Positions 8,085-17,421 are shown, numbered from the stretch's first letter. The stretch is DNA of 64,000 nt from Streptomyces sp. R33 (GCF_041200175.1 NZ_CP165727.1:1364001-1428000), one strand, 5' to 3'. Notes: generated by a model not told the origin, from the letters alone. Program-made: numbers and translations.

Positions 8085-8516
8085 CTAGCCGTTGGCGCGG
8101 CGGCGGACGGCGTAGAGGGTGCCGGCGCCGGCGGCGATGAGCGTGGCGGCACCGGCGCCGATGGCGGCGGTGGTGGCGGAGGAGCCGGTCTGCGCGAGCT
8201 CGTCCCCGGCCGGCGAGGGAGCCGCCGTGGGCACCGCGCTGGGCCGGGCCGTGGGCTGGACGCTCGGTGCGGACGTCGGCGGCAGGCTGCGCGACGGCGT
8301 CGGCTGGGCGCTCGGCGCCACCGTCGGCGGGACGCTGCGCGAAGGGGTGGGCGCGGCGCTCGGCATCGCGCTCGACGGCGCGCTGGGGGCGGGCGACGGG
8401 GTGGCCGAGGCCCCCTGTGCGGCGAGGGCGGGCCCGGCGAGCGCGACGACCGCCCCGGCGGCGGCAGCGGTGACGGCCGCCCGGCGGACGGTCAGGGGGA
8501 CGCGCTTCAGGTTCAT
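8085..8516 (-). CDS. LAQTG cell-wall-anchored Pro/Ser-rich protein
   Basis: A 143-residue surface protein. A signal peptide (about residues 1-33, ending AGPALAAQG) leads into a Pro/Ser/Thr stalk built from two repeats of the form PTPSRS(V/L)PPT.APS.QPT, then the class E sortase signal LAQTG, a transmembrane helix and the basic tail RRRANG. A class E sortase would cleave between T and G and attach it to peptidoglycan. The ATG at 8516 has GTGGAG upstream. It has no catalytic domain; the stalk resembles the Pro/Ser-rich tail of the protein at 6868-7389. Confidence 0.88.
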   Translation of the reverse strand: MNLKRVPLTVRRAAVTAAAAGAVVALAGPALAAQGASATPSPAPSAPSSAMPSAAPTPSRSVPPTVAPSAQPTPSRSLPPTSAPSVQPTARPSAVPTAAPSPAGDELAQTGSSATTAAIGAGAATLIAAGAGTLYAVRRRANG

Positions 8517-8641
8517 CACAGTGGTTCTCCACGGTCGGGTCACGGTCGGTGCGAGGACGCGGAATGCCGCCCTTCACCCCCGCACGACGCGCGACCCCCG
8601 GGGAGGTTGCCGCCGATTGAGAAAAACTTTCGTGCGGACTG

Positions 8642-10228
8642 TCAGGCCGCGGGCAGCGGGATCCTGCGGACCACCTCGAAGCTGAGGTTCCCGTACGCGG
8701 TGAAGAAGGCGGCGGCCGCGAGTTCGGTGGCACCGCCCGGGTCGCGGGCGAGGACCTTGGCCCGGCGGGCCGTCCGGTCCAGCTCCGGCGCGTGCCGGCG
8801 GCCCAGCCGGACGGTGCGCGTGACCCCGTCGGCCCGCACGTTCAGGAAACAGTCCCAGGTGCCCGGCGGGATCGGCCCGCCCCCGGCCACCGTGGTCAGG
8901 TCGAGCTCCGCCAGGAAGCCGGCCATCGCCAGCTCCGGATCCAGCTCCGTGAGCTCCGGCGCGGGGCGGGCCTGGACCGGGACGAGGTGCTCGCTGCCCG
9001 TCTCCCGCGCCCGCAGTACGAGTTCGCTCTCCATCCGGCCGGTCCCGAGCGTCTGGATGTACGCGTGGCCGGTCAGCCGTACGCGGCCGCCCTGCCAGGT
9101 CAGCGTGTCCAGCCGGTGCTGTGTCCTGAGCTTCTCGGTCACGTCGAAGAGCACGTCCGGCAGGCCCGCCGCCGGATCGCGGAACAGCGGGTAGCAGCGG
9201 TAGACGCGGCCGTCCTCGACGATCTCGTGCGGCGCCGGTTCCTTCGCCGGGTCGTACTCCATCAGCTGCTCGAAGGCGGCCAGCGGGCCGCAGGCGAACG
9301 CGTAGAGCCGGATCCAGTCGATCCGCGGCAGTTCGCCGCCCATGTCCGGCTTCCAGTACGTCTGCACCAGCGTCCGCGCCCGGTCGTACACCTCGGCCGT
9401 GAAGCCGGGGTTCTCGTGGCGGGCCTCGACGGCCGGCCGCAGCGCCGTGCGCAGCAGGCTGCGGAAATGCCGGCCGAGCATGCGGCGCCGTCCCACCGGG
9501 TCCTGCACCCGCTCGGCCACCAGGGCCATGACGCGCTCGATGTGCGCCACCGTCTCGCCCGCGGTGCGGGCGCGGGCGGTGATGTTCTGCCCGTCGTCGC
9601 GCAGGCGCAGGAAGTAGCAGTCGTAGTCGCCGACGACCGAGATCTTCCCGGCGGCCAGGAACACCCCGGTCACGAAGACCTGGTCCTCGCCGTACCAGAG
9701 GTCGTCCGGGTAGCGCAGCTGCGCGTCCTCGATGACCTGGCGGCGTATCAGCTTGGCCGAGTGGAGCGAACGGTAGACCTCCGAGGTGTAGAGGTCGGCC
9801 TCCTCGGCGTGCCGGTGGGCCTTGTCCGACACCGTCCGGCCGAGTCCGACCTGCTTGGCGAGCACGACGTCGCTGCCCTGGGACTCGGCCATGTCCAGCA
9901 GCCGCTCGAGTGCCTCGGGGCCCAGGTAGTCGTCGGCGTCGAGGACGAAGACGTACCGGCCGCGGGCCAGGTCCAGGGCCCGGTTGCGGGGCCCGCCGGG
10001 GCCGCCGGAGTTCGGCTGGTGCAGGACGCGCAGCTGCGGGTACCGGGCGGCGTAGCGGTCCAGTTCGGCGCCGCTGCCGTCGGTGGAACCGTCGTCGACC
10101 GCGACGACCTCCAGGCGGTCGGCCCCCAGGGTCTGTCCGAGCACCGAGTCGAGGCACTCGTTCAGGTAAGGCATCGCGTTGTAGACGGCGATGATCACGG
10201 ATATGTCGGGGACGGACGCGTGGTGCAT
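8642..10228 (-). CDS. Family 2 glycosyltransferase (TarS/TagF-like surface polymer)
   Basis: About 528 residues. The N-terminal 230 residues are a GT-A fold family 2 domain, with VSVIIAVYNAMPYLNECLDS-like start, the nucleotide-binding AVDDGSTDGSG, the DxD-type metal site VLDADDY and the acceptor-loop YGEDQVF. The remaining 300 residues contain a helical linker and a beta-rich domain like those of poly(ribitol phosphate) glycosyltransferases. A role in modifying teichoic-acid-like wall polymers is inferred from that architecture. The start is uncertain: ATG 10228 is given; ATG 10240 is the alternative. No signal peptide, so it acts at the cytosolic membrane face. Confidence 0.82.
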   Translation of the reverse strand: MHHASVPDISVIIAVYNAMPYLNECLDSVLGQTLGADRLEVVAVDDGSTDGSGAELDRYAARYPQLRVLHQPNSGGPGGPRNRALDLARGRYVFVLDADDYLGPEALERLLDMAESQGSDVVLAKQVGLGRTVSDKAHRHAEEADLYTSEVYRSLHSAKLIRRQVIEDAQLRYPDDLWYGEDQVFVTGVFLAAGKISVVGDYDCYFLRLRDDGQNITARARTAGETVAHIERVMALVAERVQDPVGRRRMLGRHFRSLLRTALRPAVEARHENPGFTAEVYDRARTLVQTYWKPDMGGELPRIDWIRLYAFACGPLAAFEQLMEYDPAKEPAPHEIVEDGRVYRCYPLFRDPAAGLPDVLFDVTEKLRTQHRLDTLTWQGGRVRLTGHAYIQTLGTGRMESELVLRARETGSEHLVPVQARPAPELTELDPELAMAGFLAELDLTTVAGGGPIPPGTWDCFLNVRADGVTRTVRLGRRHAPELDRTARRAKVLARDPGGATELAAAAFFTAYGNLSFEVVRRIPLPAA

Positions 10229-10318
10229 GCACCCGAGCATAAAGTTCGCCCCCGGCACCTTCGGAGGCGGTGTCCGCGGCAGGCCGGGCGGGAGGCGCCG
10301 CCCCGCAGCAGGGGGTGC

Positions 10319-11830
10319 TCAGCGGAGCCGGTCGAGGGCCCGGCCGAGGAGGGCGACGCCCTCCTCCAGCTCGCCCGGCGGGCCCGCCGCATAGCCGAGG
10401 ACCAGCCCCGGGGAGCCCGGCCGGATGCGGTGCCAGAACAGCGGGTGGGCCTTGACCCCGAGGGCCAGGGCCGCCGCCGCGAGGGCGGTGTCCTCGAAGG
10501 CCGCGCCGTCGAAGGTGACCATCAGGTGCAGGCCCGCCGCCGCGCCGTGGACCCGGGCGCCCGGCAGGTGCGCGTCGACCGCCCGGAGCATGGCGTCGCG
10601 TCGGCGGCGGTGGCGGCGCCGGACGAAGCGCAGGTGGCGCTCCAGTTCGCCCGATTCCATCAGCCGGGCCAGCACCAGCTGGGCGAGGACCGGATTGCCG
10701 AGGTCGGCGTAGCGTTTCGCGGCGACCACGGCGTCGCGCAGGCGCGGCGGGACCAGCAGCCAGCCCAGGCGCAGCGCGGGGGCGAGCAGTTTGGACACGC
10801 TCCCGGCGTAGCAGACGCCTTCGGGGAGCAGGGCGCGCAGTGCGGGGACCGGTGCGCGGTCGTAGCGGTGCTCGGCGTCGTAGTCGTCCTCGATGACCAG
10901 TCCCCCGGCCGCCGCCCAGCCGAGCAGTTCCCGGCGGCGCTCCCCGTCGAGCACGACCCCGGTCGGGAACTGGTGCGCCGGGGTCAGCAGCACCGCCCCG
11001 GCTCCGCTCGCCCGGAGCGCGGCGGTGTCGAGCCCGCTCCCGTCCACCGGTACGGGCACCGTCTCCAGCCGCCCGTACTCCAGCTGCTGCCGTGCGCCGA
11101 GCGAGCCGGGGTCCTCCACCGCGACGCGCCGTACGCCGTCCTCGCGCAGCACGTGGGCCAGCAGGCCCAGCGCCTGGGCGACTCCCGCGACGACGACTAC
11201 CTCGTCGGGGTCGGCGCGAATCCCGCGGTTGCGGGCCAGCCAGCCGGCGACCGCCGCCCGGAGGGCGGGCGTGCCCTGGGGGTTGCCGTAGCCGAAGTCG
11301 GCGGAGGTCAGGCCGGCCAGCACGCGACGCTCCGCCTGCAGCCAGGCCGTACGCGGAAAGGCGGTGAGGTCGGGCACCCCGGGCGAGAGGTCGATCCGGC
11401 AGGGCACACCCCGCAGCGCATCGACGAGCGGCCCGTCGGCCTGCGGCCCGAACGGTCCGGGCGGCCCGCCGGAGCCGAGGGGGCCGGCTGACCCGAGCAG
11501 GCCGGCGGGCCCGAACGCACCGGCCGGGGCGGACGGCTCCGGGGCACGCCGGGCCGTCGTGGCCGGCGGGGCGGCGACCACGGTCGTGCCGGCCCGGCCG
11601 CGGCCGAGCACCTGGCCCGCGTCGGCCAGTCGCTGGTAGGCCTCGGTGACCAGGCCGCGGGAGACACCGAGTTCCGCCGCGAGCACGCGGCCCGCCGGGA
11701 GCCTGCTGCCCACCGGCAGCGTGCCGTCGGCGATGGCGGCGCGGATGCGGGCCGTCAGCCACTCCGTACGGCCGCCCGGCGGCGCCTGGCCGACGTCCAG
11801 CTGCAGGAAGTCCGAGCCGCCGACGGACAT
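10319..11830 (-). CDS. MocR/PdxR-type regulator with aminotransferase domain
   Basis: A 503-residue fusion. Residues about 15-85 are a GntR winged helix (LTARIRAAIADGTLPVGSRL and the AELGVSRGLVTEAYQRL recognition helix). After a Gly/Pro linker, residues 130-500 are a fold-type I aminotransferase domain, with the PLP site DDYDAEHRYDR and the lysine in YAGSVSKLLAPALRLGW. MocR proteins use PLP or PLP adducts as effectors, often for vitamin B6 or GABA genes. AAGGG precedes the ATG at 11830. It is divergent from an EamA transporter with 74 bases between, containing matching inverted motifs. Confidence 0.9.
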   Translation of the reverse strand: MSVGGSDFLQLDVGQAPPGGRTEWLTARIRAAIADGTLPVGSRLPAGRVLAAELGVSRGLVTEAYQRLADAGQVLGRGRAGTTVVAAPPATTARRAPEPSAPAGAFGPAGLLGSAGPLGSGGPPGPFGPQADGPLVDALRGVPCRIDLSPGVPDLTAFPRTAWLQAERRVLAGLTSADFGYGNPQGTPALRAAVAGWLARNRGIRADPDEVVVVAGVAQALGLLAHVLREDGVRRVAVEDPGSLGARQQLEYGRLETVPVPVDGSGLDTAALRASGAGAVLLTPAHQFPTGVVLDGERRRELLGWAAAGGLVIEDDYDAEHRYDRAPVPALRALLPEGVCYAGSVSKLLAPALRLGWLLVPPRLRDAVVAAKRYADLGNPVLAQLVLARLMESGELERHLRFVRRRHRRRRDAMLRAVDAHLPGARVHGAAAGLHLMVTFDGAAFEDTALAAAALALGVKAHPLFWHRIRPGSPGLVLGYAAGPPGELEEGVALLGRALDRLR

Positions 11831-11837
11831 CGCCCTT

Positions 11838-11883
11838 TTGGACCCCTTGGATCGATGCACTTCGGCACTGTCCATGGGTCCAA
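11838..11883. promoter_or_regulatory. Paired TTGGACCC operator motifs between MocR and EamA genes
   Basis: TTGGACCCCTTGGA (11838-11851, plus strand) and TTGGACCCATGGA (11883-11871, minus strand) are near copies in opposite orientation, filling the short divergent intergenic region. This is the expected place and form for binding sites of the MocR regulator. By-eye identification. Confidence 0.5.
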
Positions 11884-11904
11884 TGCTGGCAGAGCCTGTG
11901 CCGT

Positions 11905-12852
11905 ATGAACACCTCCCCCGGCGCGCTGCGCGACCTCGCCCCCGGCACCATCGGCATGGTGCTGGTCGGCAGCAGCGTCACCGTCTCGCGTTCCCTGGTC
12001 CACGCCCCGCTGTTCGCCACGCAGGCCGTCCGCTACGCGGCCGCCACCCTGCTCCTCCTCGCGTTCGCCCGGGTCGCCCGGGTGCCGGTCCTGCGGCCTC
12101 GCGGCCGCGAATGGCTGTGGCTGGCCGGGATCGCGGCCACCGGGCTCGTGCTGTTCAACGTGGCCGTCGTACGCGGCGTCGCGCATGCCGAACCGGCCGT
12201 GATCGCCGTCGCGGTGGCCTCCGTACCGGTCCTCCTCGGGCTGCTCGGCCCGCTGCTGGAGGGCCGTCGACCCAGCCGAAGGATCCTGGTGGCGGCCGTG
12301 GTGGTCGTTGCCGGGGCCGTCCTCGTGGAGGGGACCGGCCGGACCGACGCCGCCGGGGTGGCCTGGGCCGCGCTCGCGCTCGCCTGCGAGGCCGCGTTCA
12401 CCCTGCTCGCCGTTCCCGTGCTGCGGCGGCACGGACCGTGGGGGGTCTCCGTGCACGCGGTGTGGCTGGGGGCCGTGATGCTGGGGGTGCTGACACTGCT
12501 CACCGGGCGTCCGGCCTCTCCGGCGGCCGTCGGTCCGGCCCAGTGGGCGGCGGTCGGGTACCTCGCCGTCATGGTGACCGCGGTGGCGTTCCTCCTCTGG
12601 TACCGCACGGTGGCCGCCGTCGGCGCGGGCCGGGCCGGGCTGCTGACCGGGGTCGCGCCCCTCGCCGCGGCCGCCATCGGCGCGCTCTCGGGCGGCGGGA
12701 TGCCGGGCCTGCCGGTGTGGACCGGCCTGCTCGTGGTGGTCGCCGGACTGGCGGGCGGGCTGCGCAGCCCGCAGCCGGGGCCGCCCGTACGCAAGGAGCC
12801 ACGGCCCCGGAAGGACACGCACCGGCCTACTGGGGCGCCCGCGTCCCCTTGA
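11905..12852 (+). CDS. EamA/DMT family transporter
   Basis: A 315-residue membrane protein with ten predicted helices in two EamA repeats, e.g. VRYAAATLLLLAFARVARVP, VAVVRGVAHAEPAVIAVAVA and TAVAFLLWYRTVAAVGAGRA, the last a family hallmark. Members export amino acids and small metabolites. The divergent MocR regulator probably controls it. No convincing ribosome site precedes the ATG, so translation may be leaderless. The C-terminal 30 residues are a basic cytosolic tail. An AraC regulator begins 32 bases downstream on the same strand. Confidence 0.88.
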   Translation: MNTSPGALRDLAPGTIGMVLVGSSVTVSRSLVHAPLFATQAVRYAAATLLLLAFARVARVPVLRPRGREWLWLAGIAATGLVLFNVAVVRGVAHAEPAVIAVAVASVPVLLGLLGPLLEGRRPSRRILVAAVVVVAGAVLVEGTGRTDAAGVAWAALALACEAAFTLLAVPVLRRHGPWGVSVHAVWLGAVMLGVLTLLTGRPASPAAVGPAQWAAVGYLAVMVTAVAFLLWYRTVAAVGAGRAGLLTGVAPLAAAAIGALSGGGMPGLPVWTGLLVVVAGLAGGLRSPQPGPPVRKEPRPRKDTHRPTGAPASP

Positions 12853-12884
12853 GGGCTCCCGGCCCGGTGGATCACAATCCGCAG

Positions 12885-13757
12885 ATGCCGACGCCCCCGC
12901 ACCCCAGTGTCCCCTCCAGCAGCCCCCCGTACAGCAGTTGGATGCGGTACTTCTCCCCCACCGCCAACCACCGGCGGCTCGGCCTGGTCTGTCTCGGCGT
13001 CGGGATCCAGCAGGGCCTGCTTCCGGTGGTCGGACCGCGCGCCCTGGACCACCACGTCGCCGTGGTCGTCACGCGGGGGCGGGGCTGGTTCAGCCACGGC
13101 GGGCGCCCGCCGCAGCCGGTGTGCGCGCCCGCACTGCTGTGGCTGGTGCCGGGGGTGGAACACCACTACGGGCCCGATCCGGAGACCGGCTGGGACGAGT
13201 GCTTCGTGGACTTCGCGGGCCGCAGCGTGGAGGCGTACACCGACCTCGGCTACATCACCCCCGACCGCCCGCTGGTACCGCTGAGCGGGACGGAGGGGGT
13301 ACGGCACGTGGTCGACGGGATCGTCCGGGCGGCCCGGCGCGGCGGCCCGCTGCTGGAGGTGGAGGCCGCCGCGGCCGTGCACGGACTGCTCGTGGCGCTG
13401 CGCTACGCCCGCGCCGAGGTGTCCCGGCACGGGGACGCGGTGATGGACGCCCTGGCCCGGGACGCACTGCTGCCCATCTCGGTGGCCGAGCACGCGGCCC
13501 GACTCGGGATCCCGCTGCCCGAACTTCGCGGGGCCGTACGGCGCAGCACCGGGGAGGGGGTCAAGGAGTACCTCCTCGGGATCAGGCTGAGCCGGGCGAA
13601 GGAGCTGCTGGCCCGGACCGACCTGCCGGTCGCCGGGGTCGCGCGGCGGGTCGGTTACGAGGATCCCGCGTACTTCAGCAGGCTGTTCAGCCGCCGGGTG
13701 GGCATGGCTCCGGTCCGCTTCCGCGCCCAGCAGTCCGTGCGGGGCCCGGTCCGCTGA
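12885..13757 (+). CDS. AraC family transcriptional regulator
   Basis: A 290-residue regulator with an N-terminal cupin-like sensing domain (about 20-170; the PxLLWLVPGVEHHYGPD segment is typical) and a C-terminal double helix-turn-helix (about 190-285): LPISVAEHAARLGIPLPELR and VAGVARRVGYEDPAYFSRLF, ending in the usual GMAPVRFR. Family members often sense sugars. The neighbouring GH101 gene is convergent, so its target is not obvious. The start is uncertain: ATG 12885 is given, with GTG 12867 and ATG 12942 in the same frame. Confidence 0.85.
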   Translation: MPTPPHPSVPSSSPPYSSWMRYFSPTANHRRLGLVCLGVGIQQGLLPVVGPRALDHHVAVVVTRGRGWFSHGGRPPQPVCAPALLWLVPGVEHHYGPDPETGWDECFVDFAGRSVEAYTDLGYITPDRPLVPLSGTEGVRHVVDGIVRAARRGGPLLEVEAAAAVHGLLVALRYARAEVSRHGDAVMDALARDALLPISVAEHAARLGIPLPELRGAVRRSTGEGVKEYLLGIRLSRAKELLARTDLPVAGVARRVGYEDPAYFSRLFSRRVGMAPVRFRAQQSVRGPVR

Positions 13758-13789
13758 CGCCGCGTGCAGGTACAAGGCCCCGGCGTGCC

Positions 13790-16700
13790 TCACCGGAGTG
13801 ACGCCGTGGAAGCGGTGAACGACTGGGGCCGGTACCCCACGTTGAGCTCCGCGACCGACGTCCACGGGTTGCCGGCCACCTCGCTCGTGGCCTTGAGCCT
13901 CACGTAGCGCGCGGTGCGGGGCGTGAACGTGACGTCCTGCTGGGCCGTCGTGTTCGGGAAGGTCCCGGCGGCGGCCGCCGTCCCCCAGTTCACCCCGTCC
14001 GTGGAGGTGAACACCTGGTAGCCGGCGATGCGGCCGTTGCTCTGCGTCTGCCGGGGCAGGCAGTGCAGCGCCGAGACGTCGTACGAGGCGCCCAGGTCGA
14101 GGGTGATCTCGTGCGGCATCGGCGCGGTGGCCGCGTACCACTGGGTGTGCCAGATGGTGGAGGCGTCGCCGTCAAGGACGTTGGCGGCGGCGCCGTTCTC
14201 GCCGGCGGTCTCCTGGCTGTCGACGGCCTTCACGCTCATCTGCGACTGGGGTACGAGGAGTTCACCTCCGCCTGCCGGTCCGAGGTCGTCCACCGTCAGG
14301 TCGTCGAGGATCAGGTCGGCCTCGTTGTGCGAGTCCTCCGCAGTCACCTTCCGTACGCCGATCCAGGCGTCGGCTCCGGCGGTGAACGTGGTGCTGAAGT
14401 CGGTGGGCGTACGGGCCTGGTTCAGCGCGGTAACAGTCTCGGTGCTGCCCGAGCCGGTGACGAACCGGTAGTCCCCGTCGAAGCCGCTCTCGTAGCGGAA
14501 GGCGACCTTGTATGCGTGCCCCGGGGTCAGCCGCAGTGTCTGGGGCAGGGTGCGGTAGACCAGTCCGGTGCGCTCCTCGTGCGATTTGAGGGAGTTCTGC
14601 CCGCCGATCACGTCGTCGACGAGCTTCCCGTTCCAGCCGGCCTGCGTGTACGGGGCGTTGCGCTGGGCCAGGTGGGTGCGCGGGTCGGTGGCGGAGCCGC
14701 CCGCGCCGCCGAAGACGAAGGGGCCCCAGCCGGCGTCGGCGTTCTCGAAGTCCTCGGCGAAGGTGTGGCCGCCGAGCGGGGTGCGGGCGGAGCGGACCAC
14801 GCGTACGTCGTCCAGTTGGACGGTGCCGGACCCGGCCGCGGCGGAGAGCTTCAGGGTGGCGGTGGACTGGCCGGCCGGGACGTCGAAGAGCACCTCCATG
14901 CGCTGCATCCTGGTGCCGTTCTTCTCGCTGCCGCCCAGGTTGTTCGCCAGGGGCGAGGAGTCGGCGTACACGGAGGCCGCGCCGCCCCCTGAGGGGGTGA
15001 CGGTGAGGGTGGCGGCCCGGCCGGCCGGGGTGGATACCCAGACGGAGGCGGCGTAGGTGCCGGGCGTCAGACCGGTGAGCTGCTGGGAGACGGCGGGTGC
15101 GGTCCCGGCGGCGAAGGTGAGCTCGTTCTGGCCCTGGGCGTTGCGGGCGACCGCGGCCCCGGTCCCGGCGACCGTCCAGGCGTTCAGGTTGCCCGCGTAG
15201 AAGGAGGGGTCCTTGACCGGGGTGCCCTCGCCCCACTTCGGGTCGGCCTGGGCGGGCGCGTCGCCGTCGGTGATCACGTAGGCGGTCTTCGCGGCGGCGT
15301 TGACGGTGATCTGGCCGCCGGTGACGGCGAGGTCGCCGACGAGCCGGCGACCGGTGTCGGTCAGCTGGTAGAGCTTGGGCGCGGACCAGCCTGCGGGCAG
15401 GGTCCAGGTCGTGGAGCCGCCCTTGTCGTTCCAGTGGTACAGCTTGCCGTCGCGCGGGAGCAGGTAGCTGCCGCCGCTGAGCACGGTGCGCCCGCCGGTG
15501 GTGATCTTCCGGGTGTTGCCGGCGGTGGTGGCGGTGGTGCCGTTCGCGAGGGTGACCGAGTTCGCGGTCCACTTCACGATCGGGGATTCCTGGAGGTACT
15601 TGGTCGGCAGGTTGACGGCGAAGGTGGTGTTCAGGAAGGCGGTGTAGTCCTTCTTGCCCTGCCAGCCCTCGTACGCGGTGAGTTCGGCGCCGCCGAGGAG
15701 CGGGTTCCCGGCGATCCAGTCGTCCTTGGCGTGGTTGGCGATGAACCGGGCGATGGTGGAGTTGATGCCCTTGAGGTCGCTGCCGCCGTAGCCGACGTCG
15801 GCCGCCCAGTGGTGCCAGAGGGACTGCTCGGTCAGGGTGTTGGGGAACTCGGTGGCGAGCTGGAGGCCGAGCCCGCCGATCTCCCGCTGGAGTTTGCGCG
15901 ACACGTACCCGTCCCCGTACCAGACGTCCACGTACAGGAAGTCGAGCCCCGGCGCGGCCGTCTTGAGGTCCTGGAGCCGCTTCAGCCGCTCGCCGGACTG
16001 GCCGTCCTTCCGCGTGTCCACGTAGTACGACTGGTCGAGCCAGTCCCAGCCGAGTCCGCCGCTCTGGTGGGCCGGGTCGAAGGTCGCGGAGACCGGGTAC
16101 TCCTCGGTGGCGTTGATGTGGACGCCGAAGTCGGCGTTGTAGGCGTGGCCGGCGGTGGTGAGGGCGTTCAGGCCGGTGGCGCCGCCGAGCCTGGAGCCGA
16201 TGTTCTTGTAGTCCATGTGCGCGGAGTCGTGGCCCTCCGAGGCGTACCCCTTGAGGAGGACGAACTGGCCGAGGCCGTCGGTGGCGAGGCTGACCCGCTT
16301 GGTCTCGTCGAGGGTCTCGGCGAAGGGGTGCGTGGCCTGGGAGGCGAAGTTGAAGGGGATGCGCTGTACGACCCGGTCGGCGGTCCGCTGCCATCCGGTG
16401 GGCGGGGTCCAGATGTCGCGGTAGGCGACGGCGGCGTCCTGCCAGTCGACGGTCGCGTCGCCGTTGCGGTCCCCGGTGATCGCGATCCGCGCGTACGGGA
16501 GCGGCTCGGTTTCGGTGTCGGCGGCGCCTGCGGCCCGGTAGAGCCAGGCTCCGCTCCACAGTCCGGCGCGGCGGTAGCCCCCCTTGTCGGTGATCCGCTT
16601 GCTGATCCGGCCGTTCTCCCGGGCAGTGCCGCCGGAGGGGGTGTCGTAGAGGGAGTTGGAGTCGATGGCCGCGGCGAGCCTGGCGGTGCTGGCGAGCCCG

Positions 16701-17269
16701 TACATCACGGTCGTCGCGGCGGGGTCCACGGGGGTGCTCGCGGTGACGGGGGTGAAGGTGTCCCCGGTGCCGGTGGTGGCGGTGTGCATGTTCGCCGTGG
16801 CCAGAGCGGCGCCGGGCTGGTCGCTGCGGACGCTGACGAGGGTGTGGTCGGGGATGGCGAGCGTGCGGACGCGCAGGGCGGGGGTGTCCTCGATCGCCGT
16901 GACCTTGAACTCGACGACGGAACCGGTCACCGAGAGGCGGGACCTGACGGTCACCCCGGAGAACGACAGCGCGTAGTCCACCGCGGAGGCGGACGGGGTG
17001 GCGGTCACGGCCGGGGTGTACGCGGTGCCGTTGACGACGATCGCGGAGAGGGCGTCCTCGTTGCCGTTCAGCACGTCCCCGGTGGCCCGCCGGGTGTAGC
17101 TGACGACCCGGGGGAAGGCGCTGTCCACGGTGACGGACAGCTCGCTCGAGCCGATCGTCACGGGTGCGCTGTCCGCCGCCGCGGCGTCGGGCGCGGGCAC
17201 GGAGACGACCAGGGTGGCGAGGAGACCGGCGACCGCGGCTGCTGCGGTCGGCCAGAGGGGGGTACGCAT
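13790..17269 (-). CDS. Secreted GH101 endo-alpha-N-acetylgalactosaminidase
   Basis: A 1159-residue exported enzyme that would release O-linked Gal-beta-1,3-GalNAc from glycoproteins. A signal peptide (1-32, ending PAPDAAAADS) is followed by a beta-sandwich, the GH101 barrel (about 270-600) and later beta domains: two carbohydrate-binding-like modules (about 690-1000) and a C-terminal F5/8 type C (discoidin) domain (LDGDASTIWHTQWY...RYVRLKATS). The likely nucleophile Asp is in LDFLYVDVWYGDGY and the acid/base Glu in QLATEFPN, by analogy with the pneumococcal enzyme. GGAGG lies 5 bases before the ATG at 17269. No wall-anchoring motif is seen, so it is probably released. Confidence 0.92.
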   Translation of the reverse strand: MRTPLWPTAAAAVAGLLATLVVSVPAPDAAAADSAPVTIGSSELSVTVDSAFPRVVSYTRRATGDVLNGNEDALSAIVVNGTAYTPAVTATPSASAVDYALSFSGVTVRSRLSVTGSVVEFKVTAIEDTPALRVRTLAIPDHTLVSVRSDQPGAALATANMHTATTGTGDTFTPVTASTPVDPAATTVMYGLASTARLAAAIDSNSLYDTPSGGTARENGRISKRITDKGGYRRAGLWSGAWLYRAAGAADTETEPLPYARIAITGDRNGDATVDWQDAAVAYRDIWTPPTGWQRTADRVVQRIPFNFASQATHPFAETLDETKRVSLATDGLGQFVLLKGYASEGHDSAHMDYKNIGSRLGGATGLNALTTAGHAYNADFGVHINATEEYPVSATFDPAHQSGGLGWDWLDQSYYVDTRKDGQSGERLKRLQDLKTAAPGLDFLYVDVWYGDGYVSRKLQREIGGLGLQLATEFPNTLTEQSLWHHWAADVGYGGSDLKGINSTIARFIANHAKDDWIAGNPLLGGAELTAYEGWQGKKDYTAFLNTTFAVNLPTKYLQESPIVKWTANSVTLANGTTATTAGNTRKITTGGRTVLSGGSYLLPRDGKLYHWNDKGGSTTWTLPAGWSAPKLYQLTDTGRRLVGDLAVTGGQITVNAAAKTAYVITDGDAPAQADPKWGEGTPVKDPSFYAGNLNAWTVAGTGAAVARNAQGQNELTFAAGTAPAVSQQLTGLTPGTYAASVWVSTPAGRAATLTVTPSGGGAASVYADSSPLANNLGGSEKNGTRMQRMEVLFDVPAGQSTATLKLSAAAGSGTVQLDDVRVVRSARTPLGGHTFAEDFENADAGWGPFVFGGAGGSATDPRTHLAQRNAPYTQAGWNGKLVDDVIGGQNSLKSHEERTGLVYRTLPQTLRLTPGHAYKVAFRYESGFDGDYRFVTGSGSTETVTALNQARTPTDFSTTFTAGADAWIGVRKVTAEDSHNEADLILDDLTVDDLGPAGGGELLVPQSQMSVKAVDSQETAGENGAAANVLDGDASTIWHTQWYAATAPMPHEITLDLGASYDVSALHCLPRQTQSNGRIAGYQVFTSTDGVNWGTAAAAGTFPNTTAQQDVTFTPRTARYVRLKATSEVAGNPWTSVAELNVGYRPQSFTASTASLR

Positions 17270-17324
17270 CGGGCCTCCGGGAGTCGGCGCTTCCTTGGCG
17301 GAAGACCGCACGGCACGGAGGCCC

Positions 17325-17360
17325 GCGGTCCGCTCACTGACCTGTCAGCTTGCGGACCGC
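17325..17360 (-). terminator. Inverted repeat between YbjQ and GH101 genes
   Basis: GCGGTCCGC (17325-17333) pairs perfectly with 17352-17360, and the loop holds a further CTGAC/GTCAG stem. It lies after the YbjQ stop and before the GH101 start, so it is probably a terminator for the former; an operator role for the latter is the alternative. Confidence 0.55.
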
Positions 17361-17421
17361 ACCACCGCAGGCCCATGGACAAAGCAGAGCCCCGTCCTGG
17401 ACTTACGTGGCGGATGAGACG

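Noticed and set aside
8574..12020. An 1148-residue open frame on the minus strand
   Set aside because: It is a shadow: the glycosyltransferase and MocR genes occupy the same strand in another frame with clear domains, and its composition is the Arg/Pro/Gly type given by GC-rich DNA.
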